A stretch of 64,000 bases of DNA from Streptomyces bauhiniae. Its GTDB lineage: Bacteria > Actinomycetota > Actinomycetes > Streptomycetales > Streptomycetaceae. The notes beneath the pieces are model-generated. The model saw only the letters and a program-made list of their open reading frames with translations, searched no databases and had not been told where the DNA came from. The position numbers were made by a program, and so were the translations under genes. The stretch is from the NCBI RefSeq assembly GCF_004784475.1, contig NZ_SRRT01000002.1, positions 868,001 to 932,000 on the forward strand. Direction: 5' to 3'. Of the stretch, positions 32,286 to 40,034 are shown one piece after another; the first letter of the stretch is position 1; each line of letters begins with the position of its first letter.

Positions 32286-33149
32286 TTACGCAGCCCCGAA
32301 GAAGTCCCCGAGGGACGACGCGAGCGCCTCCGGGGCCCCCTCGGCCACATGGTGCCCCGCGTCGATGCCGTGACCCCGTACGTCCGGCGCCCACTCGCGC
32401 CAGATCCGCACCGGGTCCCCATGCAGGTCCGCGAGGTCGTCCTTGAGGGACCAGAGGACCAAGGCGGGGCACTGGATACGCACCCCAGCGGCACGGTCGT
32501 CCTCCTCGTGCCGCCGGTCGACGGTGAGACCGGCCCGGTAGTCCTCCAGCATGGCGCGCACCACGGCGGGGTTCCGCGTGGCCGAACGCCACTCGTCGTA
32601 GTTCTCCTGGCCCATACGCTCGGGGTCGCCGTGGTACCAGCCGTCCGGGTCCGCGTTGATGATCCGCTCGGGAATCTCGGGCTGGGCGAAGAAGAACCAG
32701 TGCCACCACTGCGTGGCGAACTCCGTGCTGATGCGCGACAGATGCTCGGTGATGGGCAGGCAGTCGAGCAGCGCCACCCGCGTGACCACGTCGGGATGAT
32801 CGAGGGCGAGACGCAGCGCGACGGCGCCTCCCCGGTCATGCCCCGCGAGGGCGAACCGGTCGTGCCCGAGGGCGCGCATCACCTCGACCACGTCCCCGGC
32901 GACGGCACGCTTGGAGTGCCCGGAGTGGTCGGCGGTGGGCGCCGGCCCGGTGGACCGGCCGTATCCCCGGAGGTCGGGACAGACCACGGTGAACCCACGC
33001 CGGACGAGCAGCGGGGCCACGCGGTGCCAGGTCGCGGAGGTCCTGGGGTGGCCGTGCAACAGTACGACGGGCGGTCCCTCCCCTCCGTGCCGGACGAGAA
33101 TCGACGCCTCACCGGCCTGAACCCGGCTGGTCTCAAAGCCCTCGAACAC
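32286..33149 (-). CDS. Alpha/beta hydrolase, haloacetate dehalogenase-like
   Basis: A 287-residue hydrolase starting at GTG 33149 behind AGGGAGGG. HGHPRTSATW gives the oxyanion loop, the nucleophile is the Asp of AGHDRGG, the WHWFFFAQP lid segment matches fluoroacetate dehalogenases, and the catalytic His is in DAGHHVAE. In the characterised fluoroacetate enzyme the Asp is followed by two arginines that hold the carboxylate (DRGAR). Here only the first Arg remains and the second position is Ala. It may thus act on another halide, an epoxide or an ester. It sits between recQ and a LysR regulator, with no further pathway context. Confidence 0.8.
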   Translation of the reverse strand: MFEGFETSRVQAGEASILVRHGGEGPPVVLLHGHPRTSATWHRVAPLLVRRGFTVVCPDLRGYGRSTGPAPTADHSGHSKRAVAGDVVEVMRALGHDRFALAGHDRGGAVALRLALDHPDVVTRVALLDCLPITEHLSRISTEFATQWWHWFFFAQPEIPERIINADPDGWYHGDPERMGQENYDEWRSATRNPAVVRAMLEDYRAGLTVDRRHEEDDRAAGVRIQCPALVLWSLKDDLADLHGDPVRIWREWAPDVRGHGIDAGHHVAEGAPEALASSLGDFFGAA

Positions 33150-33180
33150 GACGTGGCCCTCCCTCGCGGTGTCTCCCCGC

Positions 33181-34098
33181 CTACCCCACAGGCCCGCCGG
33201 GCAACTCCACCCACCCCTCCCGCAGCACCCGCACCGTCTCCACGATCGCCGGCCGCCCGCTCGCCCCGGTGCGCCACAGCGCGTACAGCCGGCGCACCGG
33301 AGCCGGATCGAGCGGCACCTCCACCGCACCGGGTGGCAGCGGCCCACGCCCCAGCCGAGGCACGAGCCCGATGCCGAGCCCCGCCGCGATGAGGGCGACC
33401 AACGTCGGGTTCTCATCGGCCTGATGGACGATCTCCGGCGTATGCCCGGCCTCGCGAAGGGTACGGACCAGCCAGTCGTGGCACACCCGCCCCGGCGGCT
33501 GGCACACCCACCGCTGGCCCCCAAGTGCCGTACGCCGCACCGAAGGACGCCCCGCGAACGGATGCGTCCGGGGCACCAGCAAAGTGCACGGATCGTCCCC
33601 GATCACCGCCTGCTCAACCCCCGGCGGAAGCGGCAGCGGCGCGATGTCCCAGTCATGCACCACCGCCAGATCGACGGCCCCCTTGGCGACCATGTCGACG
33701 GACAGATGCGGGTCGACCTCGCTGAGCCGGACGTCCAACGCGGGGTGCTGTACGGCCAGTTCGGCCAGCACACCCGGCAACAGCCCACGAGCCGCTGAGG
33801 CGAAGGCAACCAGAGTGAGCAACCCGGCGGGCACCCCACGCCGTTGCTCCAGCTCCGTCTCGGCCCGTTCCATGACGGCGAGCATCACCTGGGCGGCAGA
33901 TGCCAGTTGACGCGCCTCGGCGGTGAGGCGGACGCCCCGCCCGTCCCGTTCCAGCAGGACGGACCTGGTCTCGCGCTCCAGCTTGGTGATCTGCTGGGAC
34001 ACCGCGGACGGGGTGTAGCCCAGCGCGGAGGCGGCGGCGCCCACACTGCCGTGCACGGACACGGCGTGCAGCGCGCGCAGCCGCTGGAGATCGAGCAT
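33181..34098 (-). CDS. LysR family transcriptional regulator
   Basis: A 305-residue regulator. The winged helix is residues 1-60 (LRALHAVSVHGSVGAAASALGYTPSAVSQQITKLE), followed by a periplasmic-binding-like effector domain with the usual hinge. It is divergent from an EamA transporter across 103 bp, the standard layout in which a LysR protein controls the neighbour. The gap contains ATTA-N8-TAAT at 34129-34144, a plausible LysR box. The metabolite it senses is unknown, but a small amino acid or related export substrate fits the EamA family. Confidence 0.87.
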   Translation of the reverse strand: MLDLQRLRALHAVSVHGSVGAAASALGYTPSAVSQQITKLERETRSVLLERDGRGVRLTAEARQLASAAQVMLAVMERAETELEQRRGVPAGLLTLVAFASAARGLLPGVLAELAVQHPALDVRLSEVDPHLSVDMVAKGAVDLAVVHDWDIAPLPLPPGVEQAVIGDDPCTLLVPRTHPFAGRPSVRRTALGGQRWVCQPPGRVCHDWLVRTLREAGHTPEIVHQADENPTLVALIAAGLGIGLVPRLGRGPLPPGAVEVPLDPAPVRRLYALWRTGASGRPAIVETVRVLREGWVELPGGPVG

Positions 34099-34134
34099 GC
34101 GGAACCACCTCTCGGAGCACTCAACTCATTAGCG

Positions 34135-34145
34135 CCGCTTAATCC
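34135..34145. repeat. CCGCTTAATCC repeat, copy 1
   Basis: An exact 11-bp element in the lysR/eamA gap, repeated at 35118-35128 after eamA. With the upstream ATTA it makes ATTA-N8-TAAT, a symmetrical box that could bind the LysR protein. Confidence 0.4.
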
Positions 34146-34201
34146 AATCATGCAGAACTCGTCGCTGGTGCTTCATCGAGCCGGGATGTGATCCTCGGCC
34201 C

Positions 34202-35107
34202 ATGCGTCCGTCCCACCTCGCTCTCGCCGTTCTCGTCGCCGCCGTCTGGGGTGTCAACTTCACCGTCATCGAGATCGGCCTCGCGCACTTCCCGCCGCTG
34301 CTCTTCTCCGCCCTGCGCTTCCTGGCGGCCGCGCTGCCCGCGGTGTTCCTGGTCGGCCGTCCCAAGGTGGCGTGGAAGTGGATCGTGGCCGTGGGACTGG
34401 TGCTGGGTGTGGCCAAGTTCGGGCTGCTGTTCGTCTCGATGGACCGGGGCATGCCGGCCGGGCTGTCCTCGCTGGTGCTGCAGATCCAGGCGGTGTTCAC
34501 GGCCGTGTTCGCCTTCGCCGTACTCAAGGAACGCCCGTCGCGGCTGGGTGTCGCCGGTATGGCCGTCGCGCTGGCCGGGATCGGCGTGGCCGCCGTGGAC
34601 GAGGGTGCGTCCGGGCCGCTCGGGGCGTTCGCGCTGTGCGTCCTGGCCGCCGCCTGCTGGGGCGCGTCCAACGTACTGACCCGCAAGGCCGCCCCGCCGG
34701 ACCCGCTGAACTTCATGGTGTGGGTCAGTACGGTCCCGGTCCTGCCGCTGCTCGCCCTCTCCCTGCTCACCGAGGGCCCGGCCCGCGACCTCGACGCGCT
34801 CGCCGCCCTCGACTGGCCGGGCGCGGGCACGATCCTCTACGTCGCCTGGATCACGACCGTCTTCGGCTTCGGCGCCTGGGGCTGGCTGCTGCGCCGCCAC
34901 CCGGCGTCCACGGTGGCGCCGTTCTCCCTGCTCGTCCCGTTCTTCGGCATGTCCTCCGCCGCGCTGTTCCTCGGCGAACCGGTGAGCGGCCTGCGCTGGT
35001 GCGCGGCGGCGCTGCTGATCGGCGGAGTGGCCCTGGCGTCCTTCGCCCCTCGGCGGCAGCCGGCGTTGGAGCCGATCAAGGTCCCCACCTCGATACAGGA
35101 GTCGTGA
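34202..35107 (+). CDS. EamA/DMT family transporter
   Basis: A 301-residue transporter with about ten hydrophobic segments in two EamA halves (AVLVAAVWGVNFTVIEIGL at the start; FALCVLAAACWGASNVLTRK begins the second half). DMT exporters of this kind move amino acids or other metabolites out of the cell. It starts at ATG 34202 and is divergent from a LysR regulator, which probably controls it. An 11-bp repeat found in the shared promoter recurs just after its stop. Confidence 0.88.
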   Translation: MRPSHLALAVLVAAVWGVNFTVIEIGLAHFPPLLFSALRFLAAALPAVFLVGRPKVAWKWIVAVGLVLGVAKFGLLFVSMDRGMPAGLSSLVLQIQAVFTAVFAFAVLKERPSRLGVAGMAVALAGIGVAAVDEGASGPLGAFALCVLAAACWGASNVLTRKAAPPDPLNFMVWVSTVPVLPLLALSLLTEGPARDLDALAALDWPGAGTILYVAWITTVFGFGAWGWLLRRHPASTVAPFSLLVPFFGMSSAALFLGEPVSGLRWCAAALLIGGVALASFAPRRQPALEPIKVPTSIQES

Positions 35108-35117
35108 ATTAGAGGTT

Positions 35118-35128
35118 CCGCTTAATCC
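35118..35128. repeat. CCGCTTAATCC repeat, copy 2
   Basis: The second exact copy of the 11-bp element at 34135-34145, with ATTA 11 bp before its TAAT. It lies 11 bp after the eamA stop and upstream of the DUF4190 gene, so the same regulator might act on both genes. Confidence 0.4.
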
Positions 35129-35223
35129 CCGGTTTCCTGGGGAATGCCGCAACTCCCCCTGGGCACACGGAGCCCAGAGACAAAAAGTACCGGCATTCCT
35201 CATTTCATGGAACGGGAGTTCTC

Positions 35224-35511
35224 ATGACCAGCTACGGTGGCCAGCCGGCCGCTCGATCCGGTTCGCGGACCAATGGTCTCGCCATCGCGGGCCTGGTGTG
35301 CGGCATTGTCGGCTTCTTCTTCCTCAATGTCATTCTCGGCCCCCTGGCGATCATCTTCGGTATGGTCGCCAACCGCCAGGCCGGCGCCAAGGGCGGTCGC
35401 GGAATGGCGAAGGCGGCCGTCATTCTCGGCATCGTCGACCTTGTGGTCTTCGCCATTCTCATGATCGCGGCGGCGAACAACGGCGGATTCCACTGGTACG
35501 TCGGAAGCTGA
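35224..35511 (+). CDS. DUF4190 small membrane protein
   Basis: A 95-residue protein with two hydrophobic segments: GLAIAGLVCGIVGFFFLNVILG then a Gly-rich turn and AVILGIVDLVVFAILMIAA. This GLAIAGLVCGIxG pattern is the DUF4190 signature, common in actinobacterial membrane proteins, often fused to other domains. Here the domain stands alone. Function unknown. Its ATG follows a GGGAG at proper distance. The gene's base composition is slightly less GC-rich (many ATT codons) than its neighbours. Confidence 0.8.
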   Translation: MTSYGGQPAARSGSRTNGLAIAGLVCGIVGFFFLNVILGPLAIIFGMVANRQAGAKGGRGMAKAAVILGIVDLVVFAILMIAAANNGGFHWYVGS

Positions 35512-35566
35512 CCCCGGAATTGATTTCCGGACGCGTACGAAAATGGGCTGCGGGCAGTGATGGACC

Positions 35567-35941
35567 ATGACGACACTGCTCGCAGCCTTTGTGCTCGGTA
35601 CCCCCGACCCGCCCGCGCTGGCCGATTTCTATCGCGCCCTCCTGGGCTGGGACGAGGTGGACCGGGAGCCCGACTGGGTCCGGATCAAGGCACCGGAGCG
35701 CGAACGCCCCGGCCTCAGCTTCCAGTTGGAGAAGGACCACCGCCCGCCGGCCTGGCCGTCCGGCCCCGGCGAGCAGCAGATGCAGGCCCATCTCGACATC
35801 CAGGTGGACGACCTCGCCGCCGAGACCGAGCGCGCACGCGCCCTGGGCGCGACGGTGGAGGAGCACCAGCCGCAGGACGACGTCCGCGTACTGCGCGACC
35901 CCCACGGCCACCTGTTCTGCCTCTTCCTCCCCGGCGCCTGA
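35567..35941 (+). CDS. VOC family (glyoxalase-like) protein
   Basis: A 124-residue protein of the vicinal-oxygen-chelate fold: AFVLGTPDPPALADFYRALLGW opens the first beta-alpha-beta unit, and HLDIQVDDLAAETERARALG opens the second, ending LRDPHGHLFCLF. A metal site would use His of MQAHLDI and Glu or His near the ends. Members include glyoxalases, dioxygenases and drug-binding proteins, so the activity is open. It starts at ATG 35567, only 55 bp after DUF4190, and ends 14 bp before the convergent Gfo/Idh gene. Confidence 0.83.
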   Translation: MTTLLAAFVLGTPDPPALADFYRALLGWDEVDREPDWVRIKAPERERPGLSFQLEKDHRPPAWPSGPGEQQMQAHLDIQVDDLAAETERARALGATVEEHQPQDDVRVLRDPHGHLFCLFLPGA

Positions 35942-35955
35942 GCGACACGCACGGC

Positions 35956-36846
35956 TCAGCCCTGTGCCGCCAGCTCCAACAGCTCCTGCAACCTCAGCCC
36001 CCGGCCGGCGTCCAGCTCGGCCGGGGTGTTCGTGCGTACGGCGGTGGCGAACTCCCGGCGCAGCGGGGGCCAGCACTCCTCGTGGTCGATCCCGGCCGTG
36101 TCGTACCGCAACGGCTCGGCGGCGCCGAAGAGTTCGACCGTGGTGACCGCCCGGGGCACGGCCACGCTGCCGGAGAGGGTGGCCTGGCTGACGGCACCGT
36201 TGGCGTGCTCACAGGTCAACTCGGTCCAGCGGCGCGGGTCTCCGGTGCGGCGGATAGCGGTGATCGGGGCTATCGCCGTGTCGAGGAGGTCGAGCAGATG
36301 CGGGCCCAGGTCGAGCAGGGCGCCGTGTTCCAGCCGCCAGCCCGTGGCGAAGTCGCCGCCCAGGAAGGCTCCGTGGAGGTAGCAGGAGCGGGCGCCGACG
36401 ACGTCGAGGGTGCTCGCGGCCCGCAGGAAATCGCGAGTGACGGGGTGATAGCGCTTGGTGAGGACGAGCTGGGAGACGACACCGGCCTCGGCGACCGCGT
36501 CGGCCACCCGCTGAGCCGCGGCCAGGTCCGGGCCGAGCGGCTTCTCCAGCAGCAGCGCCTTCCCCCGCTTCGCGGCGAGCGGGGCCAGTTCGGCCTGCAC
36601 GGCGGGCGGTACGGCGAAGGCGACCGCCTCGCAGCGGTCGAGCAACTCCTCGAAGTCGGCGGCGACATGGGCGCCGTAGGGCGCTGCGGTCTCGGCGGCG
36701 GCCTCGGGGCGGCGGGCCCAGACGGCGGACAGCCGGGTCTCGGGCCCGGCGGCCAGCACACGGGCGTGCATGGCGCGGGCCCACGGCCCGGCGCCGACCA
36801 GTCCGACCTCCACGGGACGGTGCGGCCAAGGAGCGGGTGTGGTCAT
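35956..36846 (-). CDS. Gfo/Idh/MocA oxidoreductase of the glycoside locus
   Basis: A 296-residue NAD-dependent oxidoreductase: VGLVGAGPWARAMH is the Rossmann motif, LLLEKPLG carries the EKP signature, and LGPHLLDLLD gives the substrate-side His and Asp. The family oxidises a hydroxyl of a sugar or glycoside. It is the last gene of the leftward arm of the divergent locus, 37 bp after the ROK regulator. With the TIM-barrel isomerase-like protein and MDR dehydrogenase on the other arm, it fits an oxidation-elimination route of deglycosylation. The substrate is unknown. It is slightly short for the family. Confidence 0.86.
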   Translation of the reverse strand: MTTPAPWPHRPVEVGLVGAGPWARAMHARVLAAGPETRLSAVWARRPEAAAETAAPYGAHVAADFEELLDRCEAVAFAVPPAVQAELAPLAAKRGKALLLEKPLGPDLAAAQRVADAVAEAGVVSQLVLTKRYHPVTRDFLRAASTLDVVGARSCYLHGAFLGGDFATGWRLEHGALLDLGPHLLDLLDTAIAPITAIRRTGDPRRWTELTCEHANGAVSQATLSGSVAVPRAVTTVELFGAAEPLRYDTAGIDHEECWPPLRREFATAVRTNTPAELDAGRGLRLQELLELAAQG

Positions 36847-36883
36847 GACTTCCTGTCCGAACGAGGTTGAGGGGAAGGCGGGT

Positions 36884-38086
36884 TCAGCGGGCGAGCCGCT
36901 CCAGCCGGGCGTCCGCGCGGTCGGCCGAGTAGAGGAACTGCACGACCATGGCGGCGGCGCCGATCAGCCCGGCGTGGTCGCCGAGCCGGGAGGTGACGAT
37001 CTGGAGGTGGGCGGTGGTGCGCGGCATGGCACGCTGGTAGATCAGCTCCCGCACCCCGGTGAGGTACGGCACCCCGGACAGCTCGCCCGCGAGCATCAGC
37101 ACACCGGGGTTGAGCAGGGTGACGACGGTGACCAGCACCTCGCCCGTACGCCGTCCCGCTTCCCGCGCGAGCCGTACGGCCTCGGGGTGGCCCTCGGCGA
37201 GCAGGCGCCGGACGTCGCGGCCGGAGGCGGTGTCCAGGCCGAGGGCGCCCAGTTCCCGGGCGAGCGCCCCGCCGCTGGCCACGGCGGCGAGGCAGCCGTG
37301 CGCACCGCACATGCACAGCGCGTCGGGGCGGTCGTGCAGCCGGATGTGCCCGATGTCGCCGGCACCGCCGTCGATGCCCCGGTACACGGAGTCGCCGATG
37401 ACGACGCCCGCGCCGATCCCGGTGGACGCCTTCACCAGGACGAAGGAGTCGCAGTCGGCGTGGTCGGCGCGCTGCTCGGCCAGTGCCATCAGGTTGGCGT
37501 CGTTGTCGACGAACACCGGGACGGGTCCGTTCTCCATGGAGCCGCCGATGAGCCGGGCGTAGGTCTCCTGGAGGCGTTCCCGGATCGGGTACTGGTCCCA
37601 GCCGGGCATGATGGGCGGCTCCACCACCCGGCCGGTCGCGAAGTCGACCGGGCCGGGGACGGACACCCCGATTCCGCAGATCCGGTCCGGGGAGACGCCC
37701 GCCGCGGCCAGCAGGTCCGGGAACCAGCCGACGAGCCGGTCGAGCACCGGCTCGGGGCCGTCCGCGATCTCCATCGGCCCGGTGTGCTCGGCGAGGATGG
37801 TGCCGCCGAGGTCCAGGACGGCGGCCCGCGCGTGCCGGGTCTCCAGGTCGACGGCGAGGACGGCCGCGTGCGCCGGGTCGAAGACGATCCGGCCGGAGGG
37901 GCGGCCCCCGGTCGAGGCGCCGGTGGTGTGCCGTACCCAGCCGGCCCGGTTGAGCATGTCGAGCCGCTGGCCCACGGTGGAGCGGGAGAGGCCGGTGACG
38001 CGCTGGAGATCGGCGCGGGTGTTGGCGCGTCCGTCGCGGATGAGCTGGAGCAGCCCTCCCGCACTGACCTGACTGGGCGTCATCAT
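36884..38086 (-). CDS. ROK family transcriptional regulator of the glycoside locus
   Basis: A 400-residue repressor of the NagC/XylR type. Residues about 15-50 form the helix-turn-helix (TRADLQRVTGLSRSTVGQRLDML), and the rest is the sugar-kinase fold with SVPGPVDFATG, DNDANLMALAEQ and the zinc motif CMCGAHGC (followed by LA instead of the usual LE). I start at ATG 38086, behind a GGGGAAACC; an ATG six codons upstream is less likely. It is co-transcribed with the transporter genes and probably represses both arms of the locus by binding the palindrome at 41497-41508. Confidence 0.87.
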   Translation of the reverse strand: MMTPSQVSAGGLLQLIRDGRANTRADLQRVTGLSRSTVGQRLDMLNRAGWVRHTTGASTGGRPSGRIVFDPAHAAVLAVDLETRHARAAVLDLGGTILAEHTGPMEIADGPEPVLDRLVGWFPDLLAAAGVSPDRICGIGVSVPGPVDFATGRVVEPPIMPGWDQYPIRERLQETYARLIGGSMENGPVPVFVDNDANLMALAEQRADHADCDSFVLVKASTGIGAGVVIGDSVYRGIDGGAGDIGHIRLHDRPDALCMCGAHGCLAAVASGGALARELGALGLDTASGRDVRRLLAEGHPEAVRLAREAGRRTGEVLVTVVTLLNPGVLMLAGELSGVPYLTGVRELIYQRAMPRTTAHLQIVTSRLGDHAGLIGAAAMVVQFLYSADRADARLERLAR

Positions 38087-38110
38087 GGTTTCCCCTTGGA
38101 CCACTGGACT

Positions 38111-38995
38111 TCAGCTCTTGTCGGCACCGCTGGTCAGGCCCTCGGTGAGCAGCCGTTCGGCGGCGAAGAACAGAAGTACCACGGGCACCGTCAGCACCAC
38201 CGAACCGGCCATCAGCACCGTCTTGGGCACCTCGATGCCGTTGGAGAGCTGGGCCAGGCCCAGCGAGACGGTCCACTTGCCCGGCGAGGCGGCCAGGAAG
38301 AGCAGCGCGAACAGGAACTCGTTCCAGGCGATCATGAACACGTACAGCCCGGTCGCCATGAGCGAGGGCAGCGCCAGCGGCAGGATCACCTTGCGGAGGG
38401 TCTGCAGGCGCGAGCAGCCGTCCAGCGCGGCGGCCTCCTCGACCGAGTACGGGATGGTGACCAGGTAGTTCTTCAGCATGTAGATGGACACCGGCACGGT
38501 CTGCGCGACGTACACGACGGCGAGGCCCACCAGGCTGGAGGAGAGGCCGAGCCTGGCGAAGATCACGAACAGTGGGACGGCGAGCAGCGTGGCGGGGAAG
38601 AGGTAGACCGCGAGGAAGAGGGCGCTGACCTGGCGGTGTCCGAAGAACTTCAGCCGGCTCACCGCGTAGGCGCCCGGCACCGCGGCCACCAGGGTGAGCG
38701 CGACCGTACCGAGCGACACCAGCGCGGAGTTGGCCAGGAAGCCGAGGAAGCCCTGCCCGCCGGCGTCGGACGACTTGAGCACGTTCCGGTAGGTGTCGAG
38801 GGTGAGATCGCGGGCGGAGACCCACAGCGAGCCGGGGTCGAGGAGCAGCGCGTCGATGGGCTTCACCGACAGCAGCAGCATGTAGTAGAAGGGGAGCACG
38901 GTGATCACGGCGAGGAAGGCGATGACGCACCAGCGCGCCACGCCGAAGAAGCGCTCCTCGAACCGGGCTCTGGTCAGGGCGGCCTTGCGGGTCAC
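38111..38995 (-). CDS. Carbohydrate ABC transporter permease (MalG type)
   Basis: A 294-residue permease starting at GTG 38995 (behind GGAGGAAGC), which overlaps the stop of the upstream permease (GTGA). It has about six hydrophobic segments and the conserved EAA loop, YSVEEAAALDGCSRLQTLRKVILP, that meets the ATPase. Together with the MalF-type partner and the family 1 binding protein it makes an importer. No ATPase gene is present in the locus, so a shared multiple-sugar ATPase elsewhere in the genome (MsiK-like) is expected; this is typical of Streptomyces. Confidence 0.9.
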   Translation of the reverse strand: MTRKAALTRARFEERFFGVARWCVIAFLAVITVLPFYYMLLLSVKPIDALLLDPGSLWVSARDLTLDTYRNVLKSSDAGGQGFLGFLANSALVSLGTVALTLVAAVPGAYAVSRLKFFGHRQVSALFLAVYLFPATLLAVPLFVIFARLGLSSSLVGLAVVYVAQTVPVSIYMLKNYLVTIPYSVEEAAALDGCSRLQTLRKVILPLALPSLMATGLYVFMIAWNEFLFALLFLAASPGKWTVSLGLAQLSNGIEVPKTVLMAGSVVLTVPVVLLFFAAERLLTEGLTSGADKS

Positions 38996-40011
38996 GCTTC
39001 CTCCTGGACCTTGTTGCCGAAGAACTTGAAGTAGCAGCCCAGCAGGATCATCAGCGCGACCGCGAGGACCAGCGCCTGGGCGGCCGCGGCGCCCACGTCG
39101 TAGCGGGCGGTGAGGAAGTCGTAGACCCGGACGGCCGCGACGTCGGTGCCCGCGCCGCCGCCGGTGAGCAGATAGACGTCGTCGAACTTGTTGAACGTCA
39201 TGATGAAGCGCAGCACGCACAGCAGGGCGATGACCGGCATGAGCTGCGGGAGCAGGATGTACCGGAAGCGCTGCGAGACGGTGGCGCCGTCGACCTCCGC
39301 GGCCTCCTCCAGGCCGTCCGGGACCGCCTGGAGCCGGGCGAGCAGGAACAGGAAGGCGAACGGGAAGTAGCGCCAGCACTCGAAGGCGATGACCGTCAGC
39401 AGCGCGAGCGGTATGTGGAAGTGGGCGCCGAACAGGGCGACTTCGTAGCTGCGGGTGGAGAGGAAGGCGACGGGGTCGTCCCAGCCGAACAGGCGGCGCC
39501 CCCAGTCGTTCACGATGCCGTACTGCGGGCTGAGCGCCACCTCCCACACGAAGGCGACGGCGACCACGGGCGCCACGTACGGCAGGAGCATCGCCGCGCG
39601 CAGCAGGGCCCGGCCGCGGAAGGGCCGCCTGAGGGCGAGCGCGGCCACCAGGCCGAGGAGGACGGAGCCGAGGGTGCCGCCCGCCGTGTAGAGCAGGGTG
39701 GTCAGCAGGCTGGACCAGAAGCCGGCCGACTCGAAGACCGCGGCGAAGTTGTCCAGCGTCCAGCGGCCGAAGAGGCCCATGCCCTGGATGTCGACCAGCC
39801 GGGCGTGCTGGAAGGCCAGCAGGAGCGTCCACAGGATCGGCAGGACGACCACGACGAGGACGACGATCAGGGTGGGAGAGACGAAGGCGAGGCCGGCGCG
39901 GTTGGCCCGCCGCTCGGCGGTCATCGGTTTCGCGGGCTGCTGCTGCGCCACGGCCGGCGGCCGGGGCTCGGTGTCCGGGCGCGGCGCTGCGCCGGAAGGG
40001 GCTCGGGTCAT
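38992..40011 (-). CDS. Carbohydrate ABC transporter permease (MalF type)
   Basis: A 339-residue permease. An N-terminal cytoplasmic Pro-rich extension of about 40 residues precedes six or so hydrophobic segments. The EAA loop is GLEEAAEVDGATVSQRFRYI. It overlaps the MalG-type gene by four bases and follows the binding-protein gene by 23 bp. It is the first permease of a sugar importer whose ligand is most likely a glycoside, given the two glycosidases encoded divergently. Confidence 0.9.
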   Translation of the reverse strand: MTRAPSGAAPRPDTEPRPPAVAQQQPAKPMTAERRANRAGLAFVSPTLIVVLVVVVLPILWTLLLAFQHARLVDIQGMGLFGRWTLDNFAAVFESAGFWSSLLTTLLYTAGGTLGSVLLGLVAALALRRPFRGRALLRAAMLLPYVAPVVAVAFVWEVALSPQYGIVNDWGRRLFGWDDPVAFLSTRSYEVALFGAHFHIPLALLTVIAFECWRYFPFAFLFLLARLQAVPDGLEEAAEVDGATVSQRFRYILLPQLMPVIALLCVLRFIMTFNKFDDVYLLTGGGAGTDVAAVRVYDFLTARYDVGAAAAQALVLAVALMILLGCYFKFFGNKVQEEA

Positions 40012-40034
40012 GGGGATGCCTTTGTGACGTGCGG

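Noticed and set aside
29610..33392. Long plus-strand open frame of 1,260 codons over recQ and hydrolase genes
   Set aside because: Composition is that of a GC-rich antisense frame; it covers the end of the lipid kinase, PAP2, recQ and hydrolase genes, whose own frames carry family motifs.
36770..39034. Plus-strand open frame of 754 codons opposite the ROK and permease genes
   Set aside because: His/Asp/Gln-rich shadow frame without recognisable domain; the minus-strand genes are coupled by overlaps and have motifs.
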